Source of the DNA: Toxotes chatareus
Lineage: Eukaryota > Chordata > Actinopteri > Toxotidae
Direction: 5' to 3'
Assembly: GCA_016801885.1 (NCBI GenBank)
Contig: JAFBJY010000301.1
Location: 248,001-312,000, forward strand
DNA: 64,000 bases
The translations under genes were made by a program, and so were the position numbers. The notes beneath the pieces are model-generated. The model made no database searches and was not told where the DNA came from. It saw nothing but the letters and a program-made list of their open reading frames with translations. Below, piece by piece: positions 39,680 through 52,739 of this stretch; within the stretch, counting starts at the first letter, position 1, and every line of letters begins with the position of its first letter.

Positions 39680-42000
39680 GACTTCTTTTCTGAAAACCTT
39701 GGAGGTGACTGACCCTGACTTTCCTTTGTCCTTGTAACAGAAAATTCCCCCCGGTCAATTATGTGCAAAATATCCATGCTTCTTTTTAAACTTAGAGCCC
39801 CAAGGCTAGCCAACCCAAACCTGCCCTGTTAAACTGGAACTTCTCTGTGGGACCTACTGCAGCCGGACATCAGACTTAGAATTTGATACACAAAGGCATC
39901 AAAAAGGAAAACCTTTTCCCACTCTCATAAAAACACAACAACCCCACAAAACCCTTCCTCTCTCCTCCTCACAAACACTTCATTTTGCTTATATTGAGTG
40001 ACGGAACTTTGCCACTGGTTGTGATTAGCACCAGGAAGCACAGCACCTTGCCAAACTACAGACAACACAGCCTCTAAAACTAAAACTAGAGGCAAAAGGA
40101 AAAAGGTTGTCTGGTTTGGGTTTAATTTCCTTGACTATTTTGTGAAAAAATTACCAGGCCGAGTTGAATTTGTTACCCTGGTGTCAATCTTTTTAACCCT
40201 CCGATCACACACTTTTTGCCATTAACGGGGAAACACTCGTCCCCAAAGGCTGGAAAGACATGATTTTAATTCAGAAATAAAATGCGTAAATTTTTTAAAT
40301 TTTTCTCACTTTATCACAAAGTCCTAAGACTGAACTTATGTGAAAGTAACCATTGTTTAAAACTCATATTTGAAGTGCTCCCCAGCTTAGTGATTTCTGT
40401 ATGCGGTTAAAACTGTTTGATAAGCTTCATTTGGAGACGCGCATCTTGGGGTTAAGCATGTTTGAAATAAACACCCAACAAGCAAGCATGTGGTGTTTTA
40501 AGAGAATACTTTGGCTTTTCGCAAGGCCTTTAAATCTTTTTTTAGACCTAACATTGAGCTTATAACGTAAACCTTTCTGTTTTGAACACGGTAGAAAGTA
40601 TTTCAGTTAGTTGGGATAAATTTAATACAATTTTATCTCTCAGACAAGCCCTTTCTTTTTTAAGAAACCAACATGTTGATCAAATACACAACCATTGGGG
40701 GAAGAAGAAGAATTTAAACTGGAAGGTTTGTTCTAGGTTTTAGGCAGCATCAAATGTTTAGTTAAATTAATAAAGAGTAAAAGTTGTAACGTGAGTTGTT
40801 ATGGTTAGCCCAAGCAGAATTTTTTATCCCAGGGACAACAGAGTCACAATCAACAGGAGCAGAGGATGAGATTTTCAAGATTCTGTGTTTTTTCATCACA
40901 GTGATGAGTAAATTTAAACATTCATATTGTCGGGCACTTATTTTGAAATTTTACAGCACAAAATAATTGGTTTGTGAGAGTGGATGATTAAGAATTCCAA
41001 ATAAAGTTTTAATCAGTTCATATTTGCTTGTTTTTGACTTTCAGACCCCATTTTGAAAGATCTGAACCTGGCGATCCGTTGACCTGACAGAATATGTGAC
41101 CTCCTATTGTGGGTAAGAAAGTTAAGGTAAGGGTAATGTTTTGTCTTGAGACAGGAATATCCAGCCAGGTCTGTGATATAGTTTAAATTTGGGGACTTTA
41201 GATTTATTTCCTTATACTTGTGTGTGGTGATCTTCAGATCTAAGTGTCCCAGAAAGGGTTGAAGGCTTTCCCTCCAAGTCTGACAGATACACTTTTTCAG
41301 TCTAAAGCATTTAAGCAGAGACACAAGTGATTCTGGATGCCAGCCTTGATGGACAGTGGCTTGCAAAAAAGTAATTGTTTTCCAATTTGTATCAGTTAGA
41401 TTTTAACCCATTATTTATTTCAGAATCAGTCTTTTTAATCCTAGGGAAATTCATACTGTTTTTTAACCCAGTTTGAAATGAAGAAAGGGGAAAATTGCAC
41501 TAGTGTGTGTAGTAAGAAAAACATTTCTAGAATAAATAAGTGAAAACAAACAAATAATAATAATAAATAAACTTAATTTTAAAGATTTGCAGATATGTAC
41601 GGGGTTTTGTGGTTGAGGTTTAAAAATGAAGTATACATTAAAACACAGTCTGTGATTCTATAGTCCAGAGTTATATATTTGATTGGACAGGCGGAATGAT
41701 TTCCTGTGTGGCCTGTTGTCGGGCGGAACAATAAGTCTGTAGCTGACAGCTTGTGATGGATCAGCACAGGTGGAGAGGTGAAGGAGAGCCCAATATTGTC
41801 TAACTTTGCAACATTCTCCTCTCAACACTGTTTTCATTGAGCCCAGTTCTCCCCACAACATGGCTGGCCTTCCGGGATGATCTTATTGATTTATTGATCT
41901 TACTTATTGATCTTATTAGACATAATTCCTAAAAAATGAAAGTAATTTTACAGGTATGAGATGAATGTATTTGCTACAACATAGATCTAAGTGTAGTTGT
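39680..42000. repeat. duplicated segment, copy 2 (no Gypsy-1, no SINE)
   Basis: Collinear with 4.81-6.61 and 12.13-12.56 kb (details at copy 1). It lacks the SINE/tRNA-like block and Gypsy-1. It has about 430 bp between the AACATGTTGATCAAA block (40673) and the TAATGTTTTGTCTTGAGACA block (41135) that copy 1 lacks. It also has about 490 bp of a LINE-tail-like insert (41420-41910). Compared with copy 1 it has lost many single bases. Confidence 0.65.
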
Positions 42001-43330
42001 AAATATGTTTCTAATGTTTTCTTTTTTAGAATGGGAGCAAATTCAAACCAGCAGAGGACTGTGATTAAAGAGTATGAAAGACTGAAGTTTGAAAGATTCC
42101 ACCACACGGTTCTGGTTAATATTATTGTCCCACATGCATGAAAAAGAAGGAAAATTCAACTAATCCTAGTCATGTCATCATCTGCGCTTATCTGGTCCAG
42201 GCCCAGGTGAGGCAGCTCCCAATTCACAATGTCCGAATGTCCTTGGCCACCTCCACGGGTGGTGAGCCTGGAGGTGGTGCCACCCACGATCCTGAGAGGT
42301 TGAGCCCATGCTCTACCAACTAGCTAACGGAGCAATACTACAAAAAAATCCTATATAAAAAATGTTTTAAAAATGGTAAGAATTTTTTTCCCACTTGCAG
42401 GAGAGCGATAAAGCAACAAAAGAGTTCCATGCCCTCGATTGCCCCTTTTTCCCATCTTGAAAGACTCTTTCTCCAAAGAGGGATATGTGTTTAACTCCTT
42501 GTTTGATATAACAACATACAGATTGCTGAGACACCTGTTTTCCCAGGAACTTTTTGATATCAAAGCAAACAAACCAAACCCCTTTTCCAGTGGCGCCCAG
42601 AGACTGTGCAACAGAAATCCAAAAGCACCTCTTCACCCCAGAGTAGAGGGGAGCTAAAAGGGGCCCCAAATCATCCAGAACATATGATGACTGCAATCAG
42701 AGATGAATGCTGAAGCCATTCTCCCTTCACCACACAGCTGATCCTGACTTAGTTTTCCAGAGGATGAGAGAAACCTTCTACTACTGTCAAGCGGGATTTT
42801 TCATGACCACAGCGGTCAGTTGATGAAATTACACATGTTTCCATGTTTTTTGGGAGTAAAAGGACTGGTTATTTAAATATATATATTTTAAGAAAAATAT
42901 TGGTTTTTTTTAAACATTTGAAAATGTTGTTTTCTCTTTTATTTAGATTTTCAAGACTCTCACTGATGTTTGGAGCAGAGGTTGCCAGGTTCGGGAAAAA
43001 TGGAACAGCAGTTTTAAAGATAAAGTTATCAAGGGGCAGGAACCCGAAAGGCGTCTCTTAAAAAAAACAACTGAAAGCTGCTTGAATGAAGGATCTTAAC
43101 TGCTGATGAACATTCAGTTATCATCAGAATAGTAATGCAGTTATGTAAATTATCAACAGTCGTCAGTTTATTGTGTTTTTATTGATTTATTTTACAAAAG
43201 CATCTCTGAGCTAAATAGGCCAAAGTCTGCAGTTAAGATTCAGTGTAAGGGCTGAACATTGCTTTTTTTTCTGCAGCACAGATTTATAATGACTGGGCCA
43301 TTAATATTTTATATGTGATATGTTTAAGAT
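42001..43330. other. no gene recognised; possible tRNA-derived SINE at 42185-42330
   Basis: On the minus strand GCTCCGTTAGCTAGTTGGTA at 42312-42331 resembles a tRNA-type box A, with a poor box B, so a SINE remnant is possible. A polypyrimidine-AG at 42018-42032 precedes a short open stretch (MGANSNQQRTVIKEYERLK) that could be an exon of an unknown gene. The rest is AT-rich. Confidence 0.3.
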
Positions 43331-44665
43331 CATAGTAAACCATTAGAAAAAAATGCAAGAGCAATATCATAAACACACTATAATATATAATGAATTAAAA
43401 GAACTTTTTCACTCTGTCCCCAAGGGGGACAGCAATAGGCTTTCTCTGCTTGCTTCATCTTCTTACCCACAACCAGCTGGAAAGCGCCCCCAAAGATCAG
43501 CGCGGAGAGGCAAGGATCATCTGGTAAAATTTCAGAAGGTTTGTAAAACTTCCAAATACTGTAGATGTTGTGAGTTTAGAACACATTTTTGTAAACATAT
43601 TTCTTGTTTCAGCCCCAAAGCTCTTGAGGATCTCTCCCTGACCACTGAAAACCCATAAATTTATTTTTTACACAGAAACTTCTAAAGACCCAGGTTTCAC
43701 TTTAATTGTCTTGGACAAAAGTTCTTCATGTCTGTCATGTACATCCTTTGGTGCTTTGATGAGCTTTCAAGTCACATTTTGTTTTCGTGTAGGTAGATGA
43801 CGTTTTCCAGCCTGTACATTTTTACAGACAGTTGACAATATTGATACAGGTAGAAAAAGCTAAACAAAGCGTTAAACAAAACCATAGTAGCTTATTTAGC
43901 CAAATGTTGAGATGTTTCCTCTGCAACATCCTTGGTCAGTGTTGCTTTTGTTAAAGGAACCTCAAAATGAACCCATGCCATGTATCCAGGTAAAAGTCTC
44001 TAGTTATTGTGGATTCAGGAGACATCTCATTAAGATACACAGCTCCATTGATAACACAAGTGTGTCTAACCGATCCCTTTCAAAAAACCTAGACAGTAAC
44101 ACTCAGTCTGTAACTGATGAACATATTCATCCATTTCAAAAATACTAAAGCTCCTTCAGGTTCTATTCACAAAAAGACATGTGCTTCCAGTTAATGTTTT
44201 TGGGGAAAATGGTGAACCAAATACTGTAGTTCTTTATACAACTGAAATTTAGAGGAATCTGTAAAACAGGTTATCAAGCAGCATCACTGGGATGCCTGTC
44301 CTAAAAGCAGTTGAGTCTGGTCCAGTTAAAATGTGTTCAGTTAAACACTGATTTTTCTTAAGAAACAGCATCTTCCACCTTGATTCGGGAACCATCGTTG
44401 TGCCACACAGTGGGTGAAATTTCGTGGAGTTTGAGTATCGTGTTGGACTCTTGGTGCACTGGTACTGATAAAAACATGAACCCTGTTCACAAAATAAATC
44501 AATCATTTTGCACAAAGTGTTTTTGCTTGATTGAGCATGAAACTTGTTTCCATGATCACTTCCATCTTTCAAGTGAGTGACACAAAGAGTGAACTGATTT
44601 CTAGAAAGAGAGAGATTAAGATATTTCAAATGGTTTGATGCTCAGATGTCATATGGTTGTGATTC
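43330..44665 (+). repeat. inverted duplication, copy 1 (degraded)
   Basis: Matches the minus strand of 62.385-63.78 kb throughout: GCAATATCATAAACACACTA, the signal-peptide-like exon, GATCATCTGGTAAAATTTC, the zinc-finger-like GGATTCAGGAGACATCTCAT, and the ACTGGACCAG block. It differs mainly by missing bases. The exon-1 start codon of the partner reads ATA here, so this copy is a pseudogene or poorly sequenced. Confidence 0.8.
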
Positions 44666-45985
44666 AAATGTATTTTTATTATGTTTCTTCTGTTTATACT
44701 TGAACTGTAAAGTGAGTAATAGTCTACCTGCTACAAAATACCACAGAGAAATGTGTTTTTATACATTTCCCAGACATTTTATTATGCAGTAATGTGTTGT
44801 TTAAGTGTTTTAAACTTCAAATGTTTTCATCGCATTATTGCTGCTCAAAAGTAAATTTCAGTTTTAAGACATAATTAAAGTAGTATTGAATTTTTAAATG
44901 TATTTGCACAAATAAAAAGCCAAAAAAATCAACAGATGGAGTTTTGGTATTTCCATAAAACTAAATAATATGATAATAAATGTTAACACTAAAAAGTGTA
45001 AAAAACACATTTTGAGTGAGGTGTCAACACTGGAGAAGAGTTTATATCAAATTAACTAAATTTTGAGTTACCTAGTAGGGATGAGTATTTTAAAACAAAA
45101 GGAGTTCAACTAACTTGTTTCAGAGTTAAAAACTCAGCTCCAGGAGATTAAATCCACAAGTCTATTCATTACAAGTTCACTCAGACTGAGTTGATTTTAA
45201 CTCCACAGATTTATTCAGAGGATAAAATTTGCTGTGGGGAGTATTTCAGCTTAACCTGAACGGACAAAATAAACACTTCTGTAGTGATGAAGAAAGTGTT
45301 CATGTAACATTTAGGGCTTGACCATGGTTCCTGCCCCTAAACAGAGGAGGAGCAGAAAATTTGCCAATAGGGGCTTGTTTTGGTACTGGTAAAGTTGATC
45401 ATTTTGAATCTGATTTGAAATGTTTCTATATTTTTTCCCAAACCTTTGCACTCACCCCCCCGGGAATGGCAGCTGAGATGTTCAGATAAACAAGGAACCA
45501 TGAAGACTCGGGGTTAAACATCATCTGGCTGACAGATGAAGTCCAGGTAAGAAAGCTGAGAGCAGAAGGGGAACACATTCAAGTGTGATATTAAGAGTCA
45601 ACCTGAAATATGCTTTCACCAACTTTTTCCACTAGACTCTAAAAGAGCCAAAGCCCGAAGTTGTTTTTGGAAATGTTTCATATTATCTCAGGAATAATAT
45701 GATGGAAATTTTTGAAATGATTTGATGATTGTTTACTGTATAAGCCCATGTGAGTCTATTTGTTTATTATTTATAGAGGAAGTCAGTTGCTTCCTGGACG
45801 GAGACATCTATTCACAAATGTACTCAGTGGTTTTTGTTGTTAGTAATAACTTAAGATTTCATGTTTATTCCTAAACTCTTTTAGCCAATGGAGAAGCCAA
45901 TACTGAGTGAATACAATTGAATACATATGAAAACCCAGGATCTGTACATGAGGACAGGATATTTTCAATTTTTGGTTTTGTTAAA
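44666..45985. other. no gene recognised
   Basis: AT-rich DNA without coding signals. A donor-like CAGGTAAGAAAG at 45545-45556 has no supporting exon. Confidence 0.4.
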
Positions 45986-45989
45986 TTCT

Positions 45990-46575
45990 ATATAGCACTT
46001 TGGACTCTGGGTTTTTTAGTAGTTTCCTGTTTTTGTTAAAACATTTTACTCTTTTTTTGGTCCTTCGGTTTAGTTTTGCTTTTCCGTTTATTTGGCCGAG
46101 CTTGTACATCTGTCTCTGTCTACTTTGTCTTTTCCTGTTTTCCTTTGCTGATTGTCTGTCCTGCCCTAATGCGTGTCTCCTGTTGTCCTAGTGTATTTAA
46201 GTCTCATTCTTCCTTGTCTCTGTCAGTGTGTCTGAGTCCTGCCTGTGTTCCCTGTTTGTAAAGTCTGTCCCCATGTTCTTAACTGGGGTTGTATTCTCTT
46301 TTCTCATCCTGGACTCTGTTTTCACTGCTGTCCTGCTCCTAGTGTTACCTGTTCCCCTGTCTTTTCACCTCGGGGATTTGTCCTCTGTTTGTATTACTTT
46401 CATTTTTTCCCCCGGTAAGGACTTCAAAGTTTGAAGTTTTGAACTTGAGTTTTCAGGTTTTCTCCTTCTTGACAATTTAGTTGTTTAAGTTTTGTTTCCT
46501 GGCTGACTTTGATCCAGTAGTTTTAATAAAGAGGACTTTAACTGACTGTCCTGTCCGTCTGAGGTTTCTACACCT
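45990..46575 (+). mobile_element. solo-LTR-like segment, chromovirus type
   Basis: Long pyrimidine-rich stretch with the same architecture as the Gypsy-2 LTR: CCTGCCCTAATGCGTGTC before a TATA-like GTATTTAAG (46192-46200), then T/C-rich DNA, a poly(A) signal AATAAAGAGG (46526-46535) and an end TTTCTACA near 46572. No gag or pol follows. Boundaries and target duplication are unresolved. Confidence 0.45.
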
Positions 46576-47280
46576 GTGCCCCCCCATGTGTTTGCCACAG
46601 CAGTGATTAACAGGCCCCTTTGCTGACCCTCATTTCATACTTTTACACTGTGTTTGAATATATGAAACATGGACACAATATCATCTGAAAGGATTTTAAA
46701 CCTAGGATGAGGCATTTGAAATTTTCATCCGAACAACATCTGATGCTGTAGTGATTTTTCACCTGTCATTCATCCCAGAGCACATGTCCATCTGACCACT
46801 GCTCTCAAGCATCTCTCCCTTTTCCTCCGGTCTTCCTGCATTGTGACCAGATCCTTTGAAACCCAGCCTTTTTATCTGTCCCTTCTACTTCTTTGTCTTT
46901 TTTCCTTTTCCTCTGTATGAAGACCACGCACTGCTCACTGAGCCATTGTAGGACGACACTCAGCCCTGTACCCATTCATGTTCATAAAAATTCCCATGTT
47001 TTCCGTGAGTCACCACCACATTGGACAAATGTTCTTTACACCATATACTCAACCTCATAGTAAAACCCTAAGAAACACACTACACACCAGCTCTGTTATT
47101 TCAAGATGATTTATTCACTCATAGGAGGGTAATTACAGCTTGCTAAAGTGGCCATACCAGGTCCCACTTGAGTGGAAGATTTGGTTATTAGCTGCACCTC
47201 CACCTCTACTTTTTTGGCCTTTTGCTCAGGCGGGGAGGAGCTCTTTTCTGACGGCATCACCAAACAGTGAAACTTTCAGA
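46576..47280. other. no gene recognised
   Basis: Mixed non-coding DNA. Nothing beyond short chance frames. Confidence 0.4.
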
Positions 47281-47284
47281 ATCA

Positions 47285-48260
47285 AGAATCAAGAGTCTTT
47301 ATTGTCATGCAACATGGAAATTTTGCAGGACTGCTTTTTAAGGCACACATAAATAAATAACAAGATTATAAAAAAAAAAAGAACACAAAGAAATAAAACA
47401 AAGTAGAGGAAGCGAAAACGTAAGTAAAAAAGTGCAGCTTAGTCCAGTCCGGGTTAGGAAATGCTGTGGTGTTTGATTTTTTCTGGGGTTGTAGCTGTTT
47501 TAGAGGGTGTGGTGGTGTGCGGGGGATGTTTGGGTCCTGTAGGAGGGATGGATGTGGTGTTTTCACTCGTGGGCAATGTTTTTACAGCTCGGGGGGTCCT
47601 TGAGTCTGTACACTTTCCATGGAAGCGGCAAAAATAGTGGGGTAAGGTTGGGACTGTTAACAGCCTGGCCCTTTCGAATTTTCGAGCAGCGGGGAGTCCA
47701 GATCTGGTGGCCGACAGCCACAATGCCATTGCTGTCTTCTCCACCCGGGTTAAAGTCCCTGTCCTGTGCAGCTGCCATACCACACTGTCACACTGAGGCC
47801 AGGATGCTTTCAACTGTGGCCCTGTAGAAGTATAGCAGCTAGAAGGAGTCCAGTCCTCAACTTCCTGAGAAGAAGAGCCTATTGCCTTTTTCACCAGGTG
47901 TAAAGTGTTCTGAACCAGGAGAGGTCAGAGGAAATGTGGATGACCAGGAACTTTATCTGTCCCCGGCCCATTGCCTCCCAATGTAGAGAGGAGCGTGCAG
48001 TCTTTGGACCTCTATAGTCCCTAGACCCTTTGGTCTTGGTTTGTTCAGGTGAGGTTATTCTGCACCACTGTGTTAGAATTCTGACCTCTTCTCTGGGTCT
48101 CATCATTATGAAGAGACCCACGGTGGTGTCGTCCAAAGAACTTACAACCATGTTTGTGGGGTGGATACAAGCGTCATGTGTGAAGAGGGTGAAGAGGGCA
48201 GGGCTGAGGACACAACCTCGGGAAATGGACAGATGGCTTTCTAGGGGCTTTTAAAGAAGT
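47285..48260 (-). mobile_element. LINE 3' fragment related to the 25.9-kb copy
   Basis: A tail GAATCAAGAGTCTTTATTGT at 47286-47305 is followed by a body whose minus strand matches the end of the LINE RT frame at 25.9-26.3 kb: CACCCCACAAACATGGT, GAGACCCA, TCTTCTCAGGAAGTTGAGG. Unlike the other copy it continues to the natural 3' end. Many bases are missing relative to the first copy, and the frame is lost. Confidence 0.7.
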
Positions 48261-51030
48261 AAATGATGGAGCAGAGGTTTTGACTCTCCGGGTTTCATTC
48301 TCAGTGAACCAGCTGGCCTTTTTTCGTTGAAAGTATTGGAGGGTAGGGGGGGAACAATGTCCATGCTTCCCCCCAGTGCCCTTTCAGAACCTTGGACTGT
48401 CTGATGTTCACAGTTTCATTTACTATTTGAAGTTTTTTCTTCTGTTCAAAATCATTCTGCTGATAAAACAACGAGTTTCTGCCTCGTTCATGTCTGTTCC
48501 TTTTTCTATTTAAGGGCTTTTTTTTCATTGTGTACTTACTGGCAAAATTTTGCATTTTTTTGGTGGAATAATTTAGAAGTGAGGGGTAATTTTAAGTTAG
48601 GTTTGGAGCACCACAATCGCTGCCGAAAACAGTTTAGCATTGCTGATTTTGCCCGTATGGATTCCGAACCAGATGCGTTGGCCAGTAACCATGAGCAAAA
48701 CCCGGTCGGTGCGCGATGCATTTAGAAAACAGTGAAAATACGAATTTTCACTTGGAACTTGTTTATAAAGCCACTGTACGGAGTTAAAATTCCATCTTTG
48801 GGTGCATTTCCCCAAATAGAGCGCTAGCAAAAGAATTTCTTGTATTTGCTCAATGTTCCCACCCCCAGTCCTTGATTAAATGATTTTCTCGGGGAAAAAT
48901 GCTATAAACAAAAAATTTGGAATTGGGCGTTTCCCAAAACCCTGATGGACAAATAAAATTTAAAAAAAAAAGGGGGTCTATACTGCCCTCCAGTGGTTTT
49001 CGGACGGGTTCGGTTTAGCCTTATTTCAAAAAATTTAGGAGTGTCAAAACTGGTAAAAAGGGGTTTAGAAAAAGATTTTAATTTTAATTTAATTTTAAAA
49101 ATTTATTTCATTGGTTGTACTGCCCCCCCTTAACTACGTCAAAATAAAATTTTTGGGTTTAGCATGTTTAAGTTTTTGGGTTTTGCTTCAAAAGTTGAAT
49201 TAAAATTTTTTCAGGGAAGGACAGTGCCGCTTTCCAAGCTTCCGGGTTTTACGAATTTTGAAAGGCAGTTTTCAGGTCGTAAAATTTTTATCCATCGATG
49301 AAAAATCTTCTCTTATAGAGCCAACCAACCTTGCACCAGGCAGCCATAACCAAACCCTGGCTGCCGAGTCACGAAAGACACTGACAGTTCAAACTGGGTC
49401 TAATTGGGACCCAAAATTTTGTTTTTGGAAAACAGAATGGTTCACTGAAAAGCTTTTCACTTTTGATCAACAGTTTAAAAATTTGGACACCTAAACCAAA
49501 AGAAATTTCATGTGGACATTTTCTCTTCAAAAATAAATGTAGATTGTTTTTGTCTTTTCCCAACTTATTTTGTTACTGATTTTTCTGACTTGTTTTTATT
49601 TCGAGGATGTCGACTGGAAGAGCTGTAAAAACCCCCAATCTCTTCTTCATAGTAAGGCTCAGGAAAATTGGTCCTCCTCAATAAACTTTGGTTCTAAATA
49701 AATTGCTTTATAAAATTTAAAATAAATTTCCCTTTAAAAGTTTGAAAATTGAAGGCTTTTTTATTAAGGTGGTAGCATTGTGAATGACCTGAATGTTTCC
49801 ACCCTTCCTTTTTCTGTTTGAAAAAAATGTGGGGAAAATTATTAGAGTGGGGATATGGGATCCATCAAAAAAGGGGTTTTGTGCCAAGAGTTAAAGATTG
49901 ACATTGCCATTTTGGCAGGAAGATCCCCAACATCTAAAAAAATCAAGCAACAATAAATAAACAAAATTTCAATCAGATCAAATTGGAGCATTCCCCCATT
50001 ACAACCCTAACTCCAAAATGTTTTTCAAGCAAAGAAAAAAAGAGATCCATTAACTTTTGGTTCCTCAAAAAATTTAATGTAATGAGACACCACTAGGAGC
50101 TTTGTGTTGAAGCAAAGGGATTGTCGGGAAAAAGGGGCATGTCGGGCCCGGCTCTTGTTCTTTTTGTGGTTGTTCAATTTGCACAAGGGCCAACCCTACA
50201 TGAAATGGCGCCAGTGTGACCTGCTTAACAGTAAGGGCCCTTGAGTTTAAACAGAATGTCACTGAATAAAGGTTACCTAATCTGAGGAAAATTTTTTCAA
50301 TGCCAACTTCACTCAAAGGCAACGAACTAAACTGTTAACCATGCGATTTTTTTATTTTTTTTACCACATTTTTTATATTTTTTTGTTGTGTTTTTGGGGT
50401 TTCTGTGTGTTCACTGTAAATAAGCTAAAAAATTGCATAGAGAACATTCCTAATCGGGAAAATTGGTCTGTTTGTCAAATTGAAATTTTTAAAAAAATTT
50501 TTTTGAAATTTTTTAAAATGTTATTTTTGAAACTAGCCATCTTCTTTCCTTGTTGATATAATAAGCCATTAAATAATACTTTGTATTGTGTTTGTGATTC
50601 CCAATTCCATTGGAAAATTAAATTTTAACAATAAATAAAAAAATAATCATTAAGCACCCAAAAAATAAAATAAATAAAAAAAATAAAAAATCTGGTGGTA
50701 TTTGGAGGAAAGTTTAATGAGCCGGCCATAAGAAGGTTTTTAAAGAATGACCCACCCTTCGGGGATCCCGGTGTTTTAATTTCTTTCACTTTAAATACTT
50801 GGGGTTGGATGTTTTCTCTGCTGAAGGTTTAAAAGTGAATCATTTCTTTTGGTTTTTCTCAACCATTCATAAGAAAAAACTGTTATCTGTGTTTTTTTCA
50901 TTTTTTTTAAATTTATTTTTTATTCTTGGTTGTTGTTTGTGTGTGGCTCAGGGTAGATAGCTGAAAGGCTGTTTCTAACATGGCGGCGAAAAGAGAGCAT
51001 TGTTTTGTTTAATGTTTGTGGATTTTCCAG
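48261..51030. other. low-confidence AT-rich sequence, no gene
   Basis: Runs of A, T, G and C are again over-represented (48.85-50.9 kb), as in 36.5-39 kb but milder. A short open stretch at 48605-48722 (RKQFSIADFARMDSEPDALA) is not recognised. Confidence 0.4.
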
Positions 51031-51035
51031 GAAGC

Positions 51036-51545
51036 TTTACTTATATAGCTCCTTCCACAATCAAAATTGTCTCAAAGCGCTTTACAGAGACCCAGAGCCT
51101 GACAGAGAAAAAACTCCTTTTGAACAGGAAGAAACCTTGAGCAGGACCTGGCTCATATGGGGGCCCTCCTGCTGATGGCCGGGCTGGGTGAAAGGAGGAA
51201 AAGGAGGAAGATAGGACAGCTGGGAATGGAGGAGAGGAGGAGAAGGACATGCAGCATATAAAACATGATACAAACAGGGTTGGCAGTGGACAATGTTAGA
51301 GGGCCAGTATTCAGATTACAGAACAGTTAGTGGATACTGTGTGCTCAGCAGATTACAGTTATGATAGGAAACAGAGCAAAGAAGCAAAAAACTGTCATGA
51401 TTGGTAATTCTTTACATTACGGTTGGCATAGAATATTAATCCAAAATTTATCTTAAGCAGAGTGGAACATTAAACATAGTAATGTGTTAGAAATGGATAA
51501 TTGTAGACAATAAACAGCAGCAGGTCGGTGGAGCCAGGACCACAG
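51036..51545 (-). repeat. interspersed repeat, inverted partner of 53.8-54.4 kb
   Basis: About 500 bp whose minus strand matches 53820-54362: CTGCTGTTTATTGTCTACAA, CTGTAATCTGCTGAGCACAC, GGTTTCTTCCTGTTCAAA and GGGTCTCTGTAAAGCGCTTT. This type of sequence, ending in a GCGCTATATAAATAAA tail, is common in fish genomes and is probably a LINE or MITE end. I cannot name the family. Confidence 0.8.
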
Positions 51546-52739
51546 ACAGAGAACATGCAGCTCCAGAGCCAGAGATACCTGCAGAAAGGTACAGAGAAAG
51601 AGAGACCAGACAGAAACAAGCACAGGACTACGGGAGAGAGAAGACACAGAGTTAATGATATGTAATAAAGGCTAATAAATGTGAGAGTGGGTCTGAGAAA
51701 AGAAAGAGAGAAGAGGTGTGCAGAGGATCATATTAATACCATCCAGAGCCTTTATATGATTAGATAAACTGATTCACAGAGGTGTTTGGGACCAAGCGAC
51801 CTTAACCTCAGTTTTGTCTGAATTCAGAAGAAGAAAATCAGAACTGGAGAAACAAGATGGCAACAAACAAACTTGGTTCAATCATGGGCAAACATAAAGA
51901 GACTTCTGCAGGCCCTTCAGGCACAGAAGCGCAGGACTACGTAATATTTTTAGATGGTTGAAACTCGGACACCAAGGCTGGATAATGCTCTGAATTGTTT
52001 TTTCATTAATAGTTTTAGTTCTTTTGATTTGCTTACAGAAACTTCTGAACTGAAGCTTTATAAACTCAAAGACACTATGCACTATAACAATATGGCTTTC
52101 TAAATGAGAAGTCAAAAGAAGCGTTCTGTGCTTGGTAAAACAGAACAAAGGTCACAGCCCGATAATATATACTCTATGGCTGTTTAATGAAGTCATGTGC
52201 ACATAGACACTGAGTCCTGTGTTTCCATGAACTAGTCCTGTGTTCAAGTATGTTGCTAATATTCTGTCTTTACAGACGCAACGTGTCCCCTACAGCTTTA
52301 CCTGGAAAGATTGGTGGTTGTCCGGTTTCAAAATCCCCTGCAGTCACAAAACACTGAATAGAGATGTTTAGAGCAGTGCCCCCTGACTTCCAATTGAATA
52401 CTGAAAACTTTTGAGACACTGGTCAGATCTGAGGTCCTAAAGCCAGAAGCTAGACATGCACTGGATCCTCTGCAGTTTACTAGGCCTCACACCTTTTATG
52501 AGAGTATTGACCCTTTCTCTTTCTTTGATGTCTGATTGGTGGAGCCTTGAGCACTTTTAGCACTTTTTACTTTTCTCATCATGTTTTATGAGTCAAGCTG
52601 TGTTGGTTTTTGTGTTACATTTCTTTTGCCGGTGTTTTACCTTGTTCCTGCGTATATGGAGTACTCAAAAGGGCGTCATCATCTGATCATATGACTGCAA
52701 GCAAATCTACCCACAGGTACAAATAAAATGTACTGAACC
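51546..52739. other. no gene recognised
   Basis: Non-coding DNA between an interspersed repeat and the NLR pseudogene. It probably holds the pseudogene's upstream region. Confidence 0.35.
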
